Assembly: GCF_032118995.1 (NCBI RefSeq)
Contig: NC_092652.1
Coordinates: 26,897,044-26,961,043 of the forward strand
Origin: Asterias amurensis
Lineage: Eukaryota; Echinodermata; Asteroidea; Forcipulatida; Asteriidae
Direction: 5' to 3'
DNA: 64,000 nt
Part shown: piece after piece, positions 36,201-45,900 of the stretch
How the letters are laid out: each line of letters starts with the position of its first letter
Numbering within the stretch: position 1 is the first letter of the stretch
The notes under the pieces: model-generated
Told to the model about the DNA's origin: nothing
The model's database searches: none
Seen by the model: the letters and a program-made list of their open reading frames with translations, nothing else
Program-made: the position numbers and the translations under genes

Positions 36201-38052
36201 ACTGGGCACTTAAATCTGAAAATCTTATAGGCCAAGACCAGGTGCAACAGATGGACATGGTCTCTGTGTTATTCCATTCAAACAAGTTTAACATGGTGGG
36301 CTGCAGCCAAATATTTATGGGCACAAATAATTCAAATCGCTGTATATGAAACCAGATTAGCCCATTATTTATTTTTGTTTACTTTTTTTTTTTTTGGGGG
36401 GGGTGGGGGGTATATGGCTCTCTTTTAAAGGTAGGGTCATTGTTTGGTTATTGAATCACTTCAAAGAATGACATTGATTGCTAATCAAACGGAATAGGGG
36501 CATATCAGAGACAAAATAGCCATCTTTATAACAAGTATACGTAAGCTTTTGAACAGATGACATGTTTTTTTCAGGGTCACTTTTACCTACTCCTAGAACT
36601 ACAGAGGTTTGTTCATGAGACGATAGCGGAACGAACCTCAAAGTTCTAGGAGTAACTATTACCAAGGTACATATAACCTTTCTTTAACAATGGTCTGAGA
36701 CTGACTGCCAAACACTGTGGGCTAGAAACTACTCCTATAGAACTGTAGGTTCGTTCCTCTATCTTCAAGACAATAGCGGAACGAACCTGAAGTTCTAGGA
36801 CTGGATGAGGCTAAAACTACTTCTAGGGGGAGCCTTATAGTTACTAGAAGTGGCTAAAAACCGGATCAATAAACACTTACCGCTGTTAGCTCACACCATA
36901 TACCTCCTTTGGCTACCTTGTCATTTAGAATAAAGTACATATGATCTGCTGTCAATCGTAGTACACACAACTGGGTCATCTTCGAGATTGTGCTTACAAC
37001 TCCTGGAATTTACAAGGAGAAAATATAAATTTCTTGGGATATCGCCCAAAATTAAAAACAAACAAAAAATTTCAGGTTTATGGGGATCCAGCGCTATCCC
37101 TTTGTCTAGATAAAAAAATCTAGTCCCAGAAATCACTCCAATCCTTACGGAGTGGATTGGACCGATTTGTATAGAGCTAGATCCAGTAACCGGGGCGCTG
37201 TATTCCTTTTTTCAAGTTTTGACATGATCTGGACATTATCTGTCATATGACAGATAATGGAAAAGTTTCTGTATGACGCCACCACTTTTTCATTCGCTAT
37301 GAAATAACATAGTATCTATTTTACCTCAATGAGATCCTTTTTGTAAAAATGCGTGAAAAAGTGGTGGCGTCATACGGAAAGTTATCCCAGATAATTTTAA
37401 AATTTGAAAAAAGGAATACAGCGCCCTGGTTACTGGGTCTAAGGGTACTAATAGTAATAGATAAACTCATGACACAGTGACTGCTAGTGCTAATTAAGTT
37501 AGTAGTTGCGATTTTCGTAATTCTTAACCATCGATCCTCGCTCGACAAAGGACAGAGGGTTACGATCATTTTGCAAATATGTGACTGCTACTGCTATTAC
37601 CTCATTTGTTTATTCATATTTAACTGATCAACAACAATACATAACTTACTCATCGACCATATGGAGGAAAAATTAGAACTATTTAGTATTTAGTTAGTAT
37701 ATTATTTAATATTAATGACCGTAGCGTAGAACTATTTAAATTTTAATTTACTGAGTAAGGTGTCATCTTCATATAAATAAGTCATAGTTCTACTTCTCTA
37801 GGAGGAGGACCTTATTAAGTTATTGTCAGAGGGTCACAGTTTTCAGAAGTTTGTTTATTGTGAAATTAAATCGTTATTTTAGTTACAATACAATTACTAA
37901 TTACATTTTTGAAAAAGTTGAAAATGTGTTATTAATTATTAAATAATAAAAAAACGGTGGAACAAATAGAGAAAAAATGTTTTTTTAAATTAAAACTTAC
38001 TTGTGAATTGTTCTATACAGCCAACATCGACAACTTTAGCCCTGAACCGCAT
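30564..38052 (-). CDS. HUS1 checkpoint clamp component, complete, 8 coding exons
   Basis: HUS1 joins RAD9 and RAD1 in the nuclear 9-1-1 ring, a PCNA-like clamp loaded on damaged DNA to activate ATR signalling. Exons in coding order: 38001-38052, 36881-37002, 35959-36135, 33744-33851, 32806-32880, 32281-32380, 31197-31325, 30564-30646. Phases agree at every joint, and the product is 281 aa with stop (vertebrate HUS1 is 280). It opens MRFRAKVVD and includes [51 protein letters not shown] and a C-terminus [13 protein letters not shown], matching HUS1 throughout. Introns have GT-AG ends and hold SINEs and foldback elements. The exon 5 donor (CTG|GTGATT) is the weakest; it leaves the protein two residues shorter there than mammalian HUS1. 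A divergent neighbour, UPP, starts about 1 kb upstream. Confidence 0.93.
31197..31325 (-). CDS. HUS1 exon 7
   Basis: Acceptor TTTACAG, donor GTAAGA. Codes [19 protein letters not shown] then [20 protein letters not shown]. The [14 protein letters not shown] motif is a HUS1 hallmark. Confidence 0.92.
31430..31465. repeat. AAT microsatellite with LINE-like flank
   Basis: An (AAT)n run followed by 'TTTGTTTAGCGCATAATGCT'. On the minus strand this is the usual 3' tail arrangement of an ATT-ended LINE or SINE ('GCGC' then the microsatellite). It sits in the intron between HUS1 exons 6 and 7. Confidence 0.4.
32281..32380 (-). CDS. HUS1 exon 6
   Basis: Acceptor AACCCACAG, donor GTAAGT. Codes [20 protein letters not shown] then [13 protein letters not shown], corresponding to the second half of the clamp fold. 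Confidence 0.9.
32806..32880 (-). CDS. HUS1 exon 5
   Basis: Acceptor TCTCATTAG. Codes [20 protein letters not shown] then LGSYL. The donor GTGATT is weak, but it is the only one that keeps the frame with exon 6. Known HUS1 proteins have two further residues here. Confidence 0.82.
32930..33226 (+). mobile_element. SINE with tRNA-Leu-like head and poly(A) tail
   Basis: The head GTCATGGCCGAACGGTTAAG has a pol III A box. An anticodon-like loop TTCAAGC (CAA, Leu) and a long variable arm follow, then a B box (GGGTACGAATCCC). The acceptor ends do not pair well, so it is not a working tRNA. The unique body (32995-33197) ends in 29 A residues (33198-33226). It lies in HUS1 intron 4, antisense to HUS1. 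The unbroken A tract suggests a fairly recent insertion. Confidence 0.75.
33285..33690 (-). mobile_element. second SINE in HUS1 intron 4 (tRNA Leu/Ser-like head)
   Basis: On the minus strand the head at 33605-33687 reads GTGTCTTGGCCAAGCAGTC (A box), a long variable region, GTGGGTTCAATACCC (B box) and closes with GACAC, which pairs with the opening GTGTC. A body continues to about 33285 with 'TTCTGCTCTACCATTAGGCT', similar to 'TTTCTGCTCTACCGGCCAGG' in the neighbouring SINE, so the two may share a body. No A tail remains. Confidence 0.55.
33744..33851 (-). CDS. HUS1 exon 4
   Basis: Acceptor TTTTCCAG, donor GTAAGT. Codes [20 protein letters not shown] then [16 protein letters not shown]. Confidence 0.92.
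33943..34076. repeat. foldback MITE 'GGATTTCACAAAGAGTTAAG'
   Basis: A 134-bp inverted-repeat element in HUS1 intron 3. The left end GGTCGATTTCACAAAGAGTT pairs with the right end AACTCTTTGTGAAATCCACC. Inner blocks such as 'TAGGACTAGTCCTAGGA' are themselves palindromic. No coding capacity. Confidence 0.7.
34453..34634. repeat. foldback element in HUS1 intron 3
   Basis: The left arm 'TGTACACCGAAATTGCC' ... 'CAATCTCAGCCAATCACG' is complemented by the right arm 'CGTGATTGGCTAAGATTG' ... 'GGCAATTTTGATGTACA'. The arms are about 40 bp and imperfect; the loop between them has no ORF of interest. Probably a MITE-like insertion. Confidence 0.65.
35061..35094. repeat. 34-bp near-perfect palindrome
   Basis: A 16-bp arm (CCTAAATTGGGGACTT), two T residues, then the exact complement. 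It can form a cruciform or RNA hairpin. It is in HUS1 intron 3, 30 bp from a run of 21 G residues. Confidence 0.8.
35123..35143 (+). repeat. run of 21 G residues
   Basis: Homopolymer G tract in HUS1 intron 3 (a C tract in the HUS1 pre-mRNA). Long G tracts are prone to slippage and to sequencing error, so the exact length is uncertain. Confidence 0.8.
35959..36135 (-). CDS. HUS1 exon 3
   Basis: Acceptor CATTTCTTAG, donor GTAAGT, 59 whole codons. Contains [20 protein letters not shown] and [20 protein letters not shown], the most conserved block of the family. Confidence 0.95.
36588..36655. repeat. hairpin repeat, copy 1 (HUS1 intron 2)
   Basis: The left arm 'TACTCCTAGAACTACAGAGG' is mirrored by 'CCTCAAAGTTCTAGGAGTA', with an inner 'TTTGTTC'/'GAACGAA' pairing around a GATAGCG loop. 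A second copy follows at 36728-36810. Confidence 0.7.
36728..36810. repeat. hairpin repeat, copy 2 (HUS1 intron 2)
   Basis: Direct-orientation copy of the element at 36588-36655: 'TACTCCTATAGAACTGTAGG' and 'CGAACCTGAAGTTCTAGGA' form the arms, and 'ACAATAGCGGAACGAACCT' matches the first copy's loop. Confidence 0.7.
36881..37002 (-). CDS. HUS1 exon 2
   Basis: Acceptor AATTCCAG, donor GTAAGT. Codes [20 protein letters not shown] then [20 protein letters not shown]. The leading Arg codon is split with exon 1. Confidence 0.95.
37181..37441. repeat. nested foldback element in HUS1 intron 1
   Basis: Outer arms: 'AGATCCAGTAACCGGGGCGC' at the left and its near complement 'GCGCCCTGGTTACTGGGTCT' at the right, continuing through 'TGTATTCCTTTTTTCAA'. 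Inside lies a perfect 24-bp palindrome (37235-37258, ATTATCTGTCAT and its complement) and the separate hairpin element at 37259-37388. This suggests one element landed in another. Confidence 0.65.
37259..37388. repeat. hairpin element 'GCCACCACTTTTTCA', copy 1
   Basis: The arms 'GACGCCACCACTTTTTCA' and 'TGAAAAAGTGGTGGCGTCAT' plus 'ACTTTCC'-like ends; about 130 bp. A second copy is at 39554-39686, 2.3 kb away in the spacer and first intron region of the divergent gene UPP. Confidence 0.7.
38001..38052 (-). CDS. HUS1 exon 1 (start codon)
   Basis: ATG at 38052-38050, then CGGTTC...: codes [17 protein letters not shown] with one base over; donor GTAAGT. The M(K/R)FRAK start is family-typical, so this start is secure. 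Confidence 0.94.
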
Positions 38053-38408
38053 GTTTATTACACTTTTTAGGCAACAAATCTAGCATAAATAGCGCTAGCT
38101 AGCAGCCAGTGTTTTAGTGTAGCACTGCAGTGTACGTAGCAGACGACCCGCTTTTTTTTAAGACGAAAAAGACTGATACCCTGAAACACTCTTTAGGTTA
38201 TTATCGAATAGATAGTCAAAATGCCATACCTATTCAGAAAGGGCGCCCTCTCACCGCTTCGTTTTCTTATCCTTTTTTCTACTAATTTCAAGCTAATCAG
38301 CAAATTGAACGTAAAAATATTATTTTAAACGCAATATTGCCACTAAATAATTAATTTCAGAATTATTGAACGTATAAATATATTACTGATTCCAGCTTTA
38401 CGGGGTTT

Positions 38409-38481
38409 GACCCTGTGGCCTAATGGATAAGGCGTCAGCCTCCGGAGCTGAAGATTGTGGGTTCGAGTCCCATCAGGGTCG
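38409..38481 (+). tRNA. tRNA-Arg (anticodon CCG)
   Basis: A 73-nt intact tRNA gene. The acceptor stem GACCCTG/CAGGGTC is fully paired. D arm GCC..GGC, anticodon stem TCAGC/GCTGA with loop CTCCGGA (anticodon CCG at 38442-38444), and T arm with TTCGAGT loop are all sound. A box TGGCCTAATGG and B box GGTTCGAGTCC are intact, and a run of T from 38484 provides pol III termination. It reads CGG codons. It has no intron and lies between the divergent HUS1 and UPP genes, on the UPP strand. No A tail or repeat body, so a genuine gene rather than a SINE. Confidence 0.95.
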
Positions 38482-38483
38482 GT

Positions 38484-38490
38484 ATTTTTT
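38484..38490 (+). terminator. pol III terminator of tRNA-Arg
   Basis: A run of seven T residues two bases after the discriminator base, the standard RNA polymerase III stop signal. Confidence 0.85.
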
Positions 38491-38984
38491 TCCCCAACAA
38501 TTTTTGCTATGTTTTAGAACAAAATTATAGTTCAAGATTTTAACGAGAGTAAAAAACATTTTCAAAAGCACTTATCTCCAATGTTTTTGGAGATTTCATC
38601 TCGGAAATCTTGCTTAAAAAAGTTAAAAAACAAAACAAAAAACAGAGAGGGCGGTATGACGTTTTAATGAAGAGAAGTGTGTAATAATCAGTTACAACCT
38701 CGTTTTATGGTGCATCGTCCCCACCCAACAATGTACGGCGATTTACTGCAAGCTACAACATCTATTTTGTGGGGTGTGTGATATTTATTTGTGGGTGTGT
38801 GACAAATTCTGCACGCTGATTGGCTGCATATAATTGTAAAGGTTTGTTTACTGATCGGATCAATAACGTAACATTGCATCTCTCTGCACGTAGTTTGTGT
38901 ACGTGTGTAGGTTTTTCATACAACACTCGGTTGTTTCCACGAAACACTGGCTCGTATAAACTTCAAGTCGGGAGGTTTCAGATC

Positions 38985-39059
38985 AAAGATTTGGCGTGAT
39001 ACCGGTGTGATCTGACTGGACACCGACTGAAATTCAGTCTGAATACGTTGCTAAATAAG
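38985..39059 (+). other. probable 5' untranslated exon of UPP
   Basis: Ends in a strong donor, AATAAG|GTAAGA, with a TATA-like CGTATAAAC about 30 bp before the proposed start. The first UPP coding exon (42875-42939) has a good acceptor upstream of its ATG, so an earlier non-coding exon must exist; this is the best donor on the same strand in the interval I could find. The 5' boundary is a guess. Confidence 0.4.
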
Positions 39060-39553
39060 GTAAGAACGCATGATTCATGAAGACCAATGGTGATTTATAG
39101 ACTTCGACTCGAGGTGACCATTCATGACCATGTAAATTACATTGTAATACAACATGGTCAACTTGTTTTTAGAAAATAGAGATGGGCACGTAATGTACGC
39201 TGTGCATCGATTCTCGGATCGTTGTACAAAGGGCATGTCAATTACCTTATATACGTGCAGACAAAGGTGTTCAGATGAAGAGCTAGGGATGGGTGTCTTG
39301 TTGTTTTTTAATGTGTGTGATGAGGATCGGAATGGGTGTTCAACGTGTTGCTCAATCATGCAACCACTAGTAAAAGTTGTACGTAACGGTTCACTCTTAA
39401 TTCTAATCAGAGAGTAGTTCATAGTACTATAGTAGTAGAATAAAAAGTAGTCAACCATGCCAACCATTGAATTTTAATAGTTATTATAACTTGTAATTTA
39501 AGAGAGCTGCCTTTGCACACTCCACAGAAACTGTTGTTAGTGTTACAAAACTT

Positions 39554-39686
39554 GGATAACTTTCCGCATGGCGCCACCACTTTTTCACTCAGTTTTAGAA
39601 AAAGGGATATATCAATCAGGTAAATAAGTTCCTATATTATTTCATATCAAATGAAAAAGTGGTGGCGCCATACGGAAACTTTTCCC
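39554..39686. repeat. hairpin element 'GCCACCACTTTTTCA', copy 2
   Basis: The arms 'GGCGCCACCACTTTTTCACT' and 'TGAAAAAGTGGTGGCGCCAT' with outer 'GGATAACTTTCCGCAT' / 'ACGGAAACTTTTCCC'. The loop is related to that of the copy at 37259-37388. Confidence 0.7.
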
Positions 39687-40368
39687 AAAACTTACAACAC
39701 CCGATTTTTCAAAACCTGCTTGGTCATCATTTTTGTTGCTGACAGCTGTGTTTTCAATGCCTGGCTCAGAGTGGCTGTTATAAAATTAAGTTTGACCTTG
39801 TACAGTACAGTTAATTACAATCCTATCTAAAGTAGTAGTCCAGTCTATTTTCTACACCATCCGCCCTGGTAATAGTTAAAAAGCAGGACAGTTCTTTTCA
39901 GAACTGAGAAGTCTCCCGAATCTTCGATTATCTACTCCGCGGCAGTAGAAAAAAGCAAGACAGTTCCATAAGAATAACTCTACCTGGCAAGTAGATACAC
40001 ACATGGTGTTACCGCAAACCAAATATACAAGTTGGACCTTGTAATCATTATTACATCCGAGGCATTATTTATGCTATTGATAAATCAATACCAAAGCATA
40101 GCCAGATGTTGCATGCTGGGTTGACTACCCCCCCCCCCAACACACACACAGACCCCTTGATTGGTCTTGCTTCATGTCGCAGCCATCTTTTAGAGGTAAA
40201 TTGATGATGGTACTGCACTGTAGCAAGACTGCTCAAGGGTCCTTGTTTGCTCTGCAGCCAGACAAAACCAAACAAACTAAAATTCTGTTCAATGTGAAAT
40301 ACACGGATTTACTTCAAGAACGACAACTTGTTCAACGCTCACTCACTGAAACCAGCATGTGGTCTGTC

Positions 40369-40752
40369 TTAAAGACAGTGGACACTATTGGTTATTACTC
40401 AAAATAATTATTGGCATAAAACCTTACTTTGTAACAAGTAATGGGGAGAGGTTGGTGGTATAAAACATTGTGAGAAACAGCTCCCTCTGAAGTGACCTAG
40501 TTTTGGAGAAAGGAGTAATTTTCCACGAATTTGACTTCGAGACCTCAAGTTTAGAACTTGAGGTCTCAAAATCAACCATCTAAACGCACACAACTTTGTG
40601 TGACAAGGGTGTTTTTTTCTTTCATTATCTTGCAACTCCGACGACCGATCGAGCTAAAATTTTCACAGGTTTGTTATTTTATGCATATGATGAAATACAC
40701 CAAGTGAGAAGACTGATCTTTAAGAATTACCAATAGTGTACACTGTCTTTAA
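40369..40752 (-). repeat. TIR repeat family B copy (reverse)
   Basis: Full-length reverse-orientation copy: on the plus strand it starts TTAAAGACAGTGGACACTAT and ends AGTGTACACTGTCTTTAA. It contains the central palindrome 'GAGACCTCAAG...CTTGAGGTCTC'. It lies in the proposed UPP intron 1. Confidence 0.8.
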
Positions 40753-41694
40753 ACAGGACTTAAACATGCACAGCATGTTGCTAGAAAGGGCGCCAAAACA
40801 ACGCATCCTGGCCAGTGCACACTGGATAATCTCAACTTTGTAATACATCAACAAATGTGTGCAATAATAATTTGTACAGTTCACACAAAGTTCAGGCCAG
40901 CTGCCTTTGTGGGTTTTTGTTTTTGATCTGGGTATTATTTCTAACTTCTCAATGCATTCTTATCAGATTCAATTGTTTTTTTTTGCTTTTCATTAGATAC
41001 ATATTTCCATTCTATCTTTTAAAGTATGGACAATAAACAAAAAAATTGAATAAAACTGAATAGCCGAAGACCTTTGATCAAATTGCACAAATAACACATT
41101 ATGATAAATTAAATTTAGCATAGCAGAGACAGGTGGGCATTTCAGAGGACCAGTGAAGGCACTCTCTGCATCACATTCCTGTCTTATTAGTACTAAGTCC
41201 TGCTGTGCTGGAAATTTCTCCCTTGTTCATAAACTGCAGTTGGCAAGCAAGTGGTTTGCACATTCTGGCCAAATCTGAAACTTGTATGTTTTTGTGCAAA
41301 ACCACACAATACATGAGGTGACTGATGAGGCCTAGTTCTGTGTAATCTAGTTCTGTGTAATCTGGTCGTGGTGATCAACTTTAGAATTGAGCTTTGGAAT
41401 GCTCTTTGCACAGTTTACATTAGTTACCTTGTAACACTTTGTTAAACAACAATCTTCATTCTGAATAGCAAATAATAATATATAAAATAATAAGCAATCC
41501 CCCGATGTCCAGGAAAATTTTCCCCACAGAATAAACAAAGTTATTAGGGTTGAGGTAGCTGATGCCTAAAAGGTGACTTAGTCGATGACTCAAAAGTCCG
41601 ATCCGTGAGCCACATACTCTCAGGCAGCTGTGACTTTGTTGACAGATCGAAATTTAATTATGTACTAGGAAAAATAAAAGGTAGCAGGAAGCGA

Positions 41695-41800
41695 AATAAC
41701 CATGGTGCCCTCTGCAAGGTTTCAATACAAATTGCTATTCTCCTCATAGAAGTGCCACTTAAAATTAATAGAGGGAAATTGCTGTGCCCCTGAAGGAACA
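41695..41800 (+). repeat. weak copy of the 6016-6190 dispersed repeat
   Basis: Shows 'CATGGTGCCCTCTGCAAGG', 'CTCCTCATAGAAGTGCCA' and 'TGCTGTGCCCCTGAA' in the family order, much decayed. Confidence 0.35.
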
Positions 41801-42874
41801 ACACTCAAGGCCCTATAGATCCAGATAGTACAAGTAAATAAGAAACTTATTACATAATGCACAAAATTAATCTCTGGACAAAATTGCAAGCCAAAAATGT
41901 ACGTGAGTGGTCGGTCCAAAACAAAGTAAAGTGTTTTCCAGTTGAGAAAAACCTCTATTCAGGCAGTTTTATGGGCTTAGTGTCAAAACCATTAAGGATT
42001 CAAATTAATTCCTGTGTCTATAGTATGCGGTGGTTTGATATTAAATGATACAACGCTGAAGTAATGGGTCACAATTTAGGTCAATTTGATGGCCTGGGGC
42101 ATATAGTACTCACGGACTCATAAGACCTTTTTCAAAAACTCTTTTTCTATTTACGGAATAAATTCTTGTTATTTAATTTTTATATTTCCAGTCCCGTGAT
42201 GCATATAGGATGTAAATACACCCACCACCAGCAGGCAGGTGTCATTTTGACTCTAGAAAACATAGGAACTTTTGATTGAGTACAAAGGCTGACAAAAGGT
42301 CAAGGTTCTTTAAGAGTGTTTCTGTTGGACTTTTTTTTTAAGAACCGCAACTTCTCTGTAGAATGACAAAATTCAATCCATGGGGATGCATTGTAATCTG
42401 CCCTCCCTGTCAACTTACTGCGACTGGATGTAAGAAAGTAATATAAACTAACAGGCAGAAAGAGGTCGCAGTAGACTTCCGTTCAGCCACGGTAACTTAA
42501 CATGGCTGCCAAAAAAGTCCAATGGGAACAGCTCCGCGCTGTTAACCTACCACGACCATGCTTTAAAATGCTATACAAATGTCGCAGACTAAAGGTCCAG
42601 GTGGGAACGCAGGGTACACCAAAGCCAGTCACGTTAACTTTTACGCATAGGGGTTGCGGAAGAAAAAGTCTAATGGGAACGCGGCTCAAGACTATTCAAC
42701 AACAATCTTAGACTGACTTTTTATAGACGAATCTTATGGTAGATGGAAGTACAATTTTAAAAGGTAAAATGGAATGCCTGCCCATATAAAACTACCTGAG
42801 CTCATTTTACCGATAACAATATTAATAGGCAACTCATAAATTTATGAAATTATATTACTTCCTTTCTTTCACAG

Positions 42875-42939
42875 ATTCTGTTTGATTGACAAGGTTGCAT
42901 TGAATAGAAGACAATGGGTGATCCAAGTAAGAAACCAAG
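42875..42939 (+). CDS. UPP first coding exon
   Basis: Acceptor CTTTCTTTCACAG, 39 untranslated bases, then ATG at 42914 coding MGDPSKKP and two bases of Arg; donor GTAAGG. The true coding part is 42914-42939. Confidence 0.75.
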
Positions 42940-45900
42940 GTAAGGCTGAAAGAAAATGGTTTCCATTGACTTGCTCTACTGCAAATGTTGTCCCATCATA
43001 AAAGGCTGATGTTGAAAATCTAACCAACTGTTACGTTAAAGACTGTTAAGTTCAGGACCGAATGTTAAATTAACGACTGTTAATTCATAACTGTTAAGTT
43101 GACAGTACAAGTACAAGCAAACCTGACCAATGATTCCATATTGTTTTCCTTAAACTGTTGTTTTTGAGTGTGTAAAGTAGAAATTAGTTAATTGTTTACG
43201 AGTCAAATGCCATTTGTTTATGCTTTCCAAATGATCAAATTATTTTGATATCAAAATTAGTTGTGAGGACCAAACTTTGCTGTTTAGAATTTGTTTACAC
43301 AATCCTTATTTCAAAGTCACACAAAAAAACAGATTTGTGAACTCCCAAAGGAGACCATGGGTAAGTTCCTGAAGAATTTAGTTCAGGGTGCAGGAGAGAG
43401 TGTTCTTAGTAGCATAACAATAATAATAATAATAGTACCATGTCTGTCATAAATGATACCCCAGGGTCTGAACTATCAAATCTGGTGGAGCTTAAGAATA
43501 ACTATAAATAAACAGTAAACTTGCAGGTACTCTTTTGTGGGAGTATTGGCTCTGAAAATAGACGGTGTGGTACAGTATACTCCGCTCCTCTTCTGGTGAA
43601 GCTTGTTAAGAAAGATTTTATGAGACGAAGCAAGTTTAAAACCGATGGATGCCAGACCATGCACCAAATATCATATATCCCCGGCCAAAACTTGAGAAAT
43701 GCCGTAGAATTTAGAATTTTGTTAGATGATCCTCCAATCAAGGGAACTCGGCAAACTCCCACAGGGGATATAAATGCCAAGCTGGCAACAGGGTTATGAA
43801 TTACACAAATCAGTAAATTGTGACTCAATAACTAGACGGCAATATTTAGTCTAGTCACTATGAAATCAGCGGTATAGCATGGGGGGGGGGGTTTCGAACC
43901 CACAACCTTACATTTGCAACTTTAACAGTCTAACCACTTGACCACGGTGACCTTTTTAAAAACATTACAGAATGGAGGATGATGGTTTGGTGTGTCCTCC
44001 AAACCCCTACCTGAAGAAGCAAGAGAAAGACGTCTTGTATCATCTTGGGCTTGCCACGGATAAAGACGACTTACCTGCACTCTTTGGAGATGTCAAGGTA
44101 TGAGTTTGCCTCACTGTCTATTCAATGAAAAGCTTAAATGCTTCTAAAAGTAGAACTTACATAGATTATGAAATGGTAAACAAGAATAACCAATATAGTG
44201 CTAGGGCAGTCAGTATGATCATGGAGGAAGAACCTCCATGGTATGGTGTAGTGGTTTCTTTATCTTGCCTTCAACCTATAGGACCCTGGGTCGAATCTCG
44301 CAGGGGCACTATGTGGATTGGGTTTTCAGTCCTAACGGTCTGCTGGCGAAATGCTTGTTTAAACACCCGAAGGCATTCAGAATTTTCTGGAAATGGTCTG
44401 GTCGACTCGTTCAGTGTTGAAAAGCATCCCCATATAAATATGAAATATGAACTAGTGAAAAAGCTGGTGGACCAGTTACATGACTAGCTAACTGGTCCAG
44501 CTGGCTAGTAACTGAAACACTTCAGGCAAACCCAGGGGAGGGGAGTTTGCATCAACCCTGAAATGCTGCTTGTAAAACCAATCACTGTAACAAGGTTGGG
44601 CAATAAAATAAACTAAACTTATAAATAAGCACTGAACACTGTACCAGCAACTACTGTGGTAATTGTGGTTGGTGAACAGCAGTGAATGTCATTGCTGAAA
44701 AAAATTATAGAAAACTAGGATCAAAATTTTAGAAATGATTGAAATAGTTTAGTAGTTTAAGTAACCCCCTGGATTCAGACTGCACAGAGCTTTTAGGAAA
44801 AGTGTCCTCAACATTAGAGAAGTAATAGATAAAACAAGTAGAGTTTTATATATATGGTAAAAATAACAGATTCTTCACCAAACCAACCTTAAAACTCTGA
44901 ATTCAGATAAAAATCTGAAATTTCTCCTGGTGGTGAAATCAAAGGTGTCATAGACCTTTTCGCAAATACCCATTGCGCAAGCACTCACAGTTGAATGAGG
45001 TGCTGCATGGTCTAGCTAGCGATCATGTTTAATTGCTATAGCTAGATCGCATGCACCTCATTCCACGCCTAATGCGTGCATACCAAGTATTTGCGATAAG
45101 GTCTTCAGACCTTGAAATGTGGCTTATAAAATTAGAACATGAGTAATGTAACGATGTATTTAGTATGCACACTATGTAGCGGAACTGACATATACAGCAC
45201 ACAGCAATATTATAATTATTGTAACCTTGAGAATATTGGAGTTCAATGGTGGTATCAGTCTCATTATAGTAATAATAAATAATATTACCAGGCATTTATA
45301 TAAGATTTTTAAGCACTGAAACATATTAAAAATTAATTGCACAATTTGATGGCAATAACAAAATCAGTGTACAACAAAAATGACATAATTTAATATGAAA
45401 TGATAATAGCTTTAAAAACATGCTTAGATTGATAGAAATAAGTGGCTTTTGAATTCAGTCCTAAATTATGTGCCTTGAAATTTCAAGGTTTGTGTCCAAT
45501 TTATGATTTTTGGTGTTTATTGCATCAATTGATTTATAATAATTTTAATATGCCAAAACTTGTATTGAGTGAATTATTGAACATAAAGGGCAACATAAGG
45601 TCAATAGGTCAAATATTACTTTATAAACTCTCTTAATCTTGTGTTAATGTTGAATATTTCTTGATAAATTCTGCAGTTTGTGTGTATGGGAGGTAGTCCA
45701 ACACGGATGAAAAGATTTGCAGAATTCATTGGGAAAAGACTCGGCCTTGTTCAAGAGAATGGCTCCGGTCCAAAAGACCTGTGTTCAACAGACCGTTACT
45801 CCATGTACAAAGTTGGCTGTGTACTTTCAGTCAGTGTGAGTATTATTCATCCTCTGAAGTAACGTAGGTTTGAGAAAATAGGTTATTGCTCACTCAAATA

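Noticed and set aside
39075-39467. 130-aa minus-strand ORF near the probable UPP first exon
   Set aside because: An overlapping 87-aa ORF exists on the other strand, neither resembles a protein family, and it lies in the proposed UPP intron 1.
42483-42711. 69-aa ORF MAAKKVQWEQLRAV... upstream of UPP
   Set aside because: An equal ORF exists on the opposite strand, with no domain and no splice donor leading to UPP; part of the intron.
43877-43952. Functional tRNA gene on the minus strand
   Set aside because: A and B boxes are present, but the acceptor and anticodon arms do not pair and a poly(G/C) tract interrupts the 3' half.
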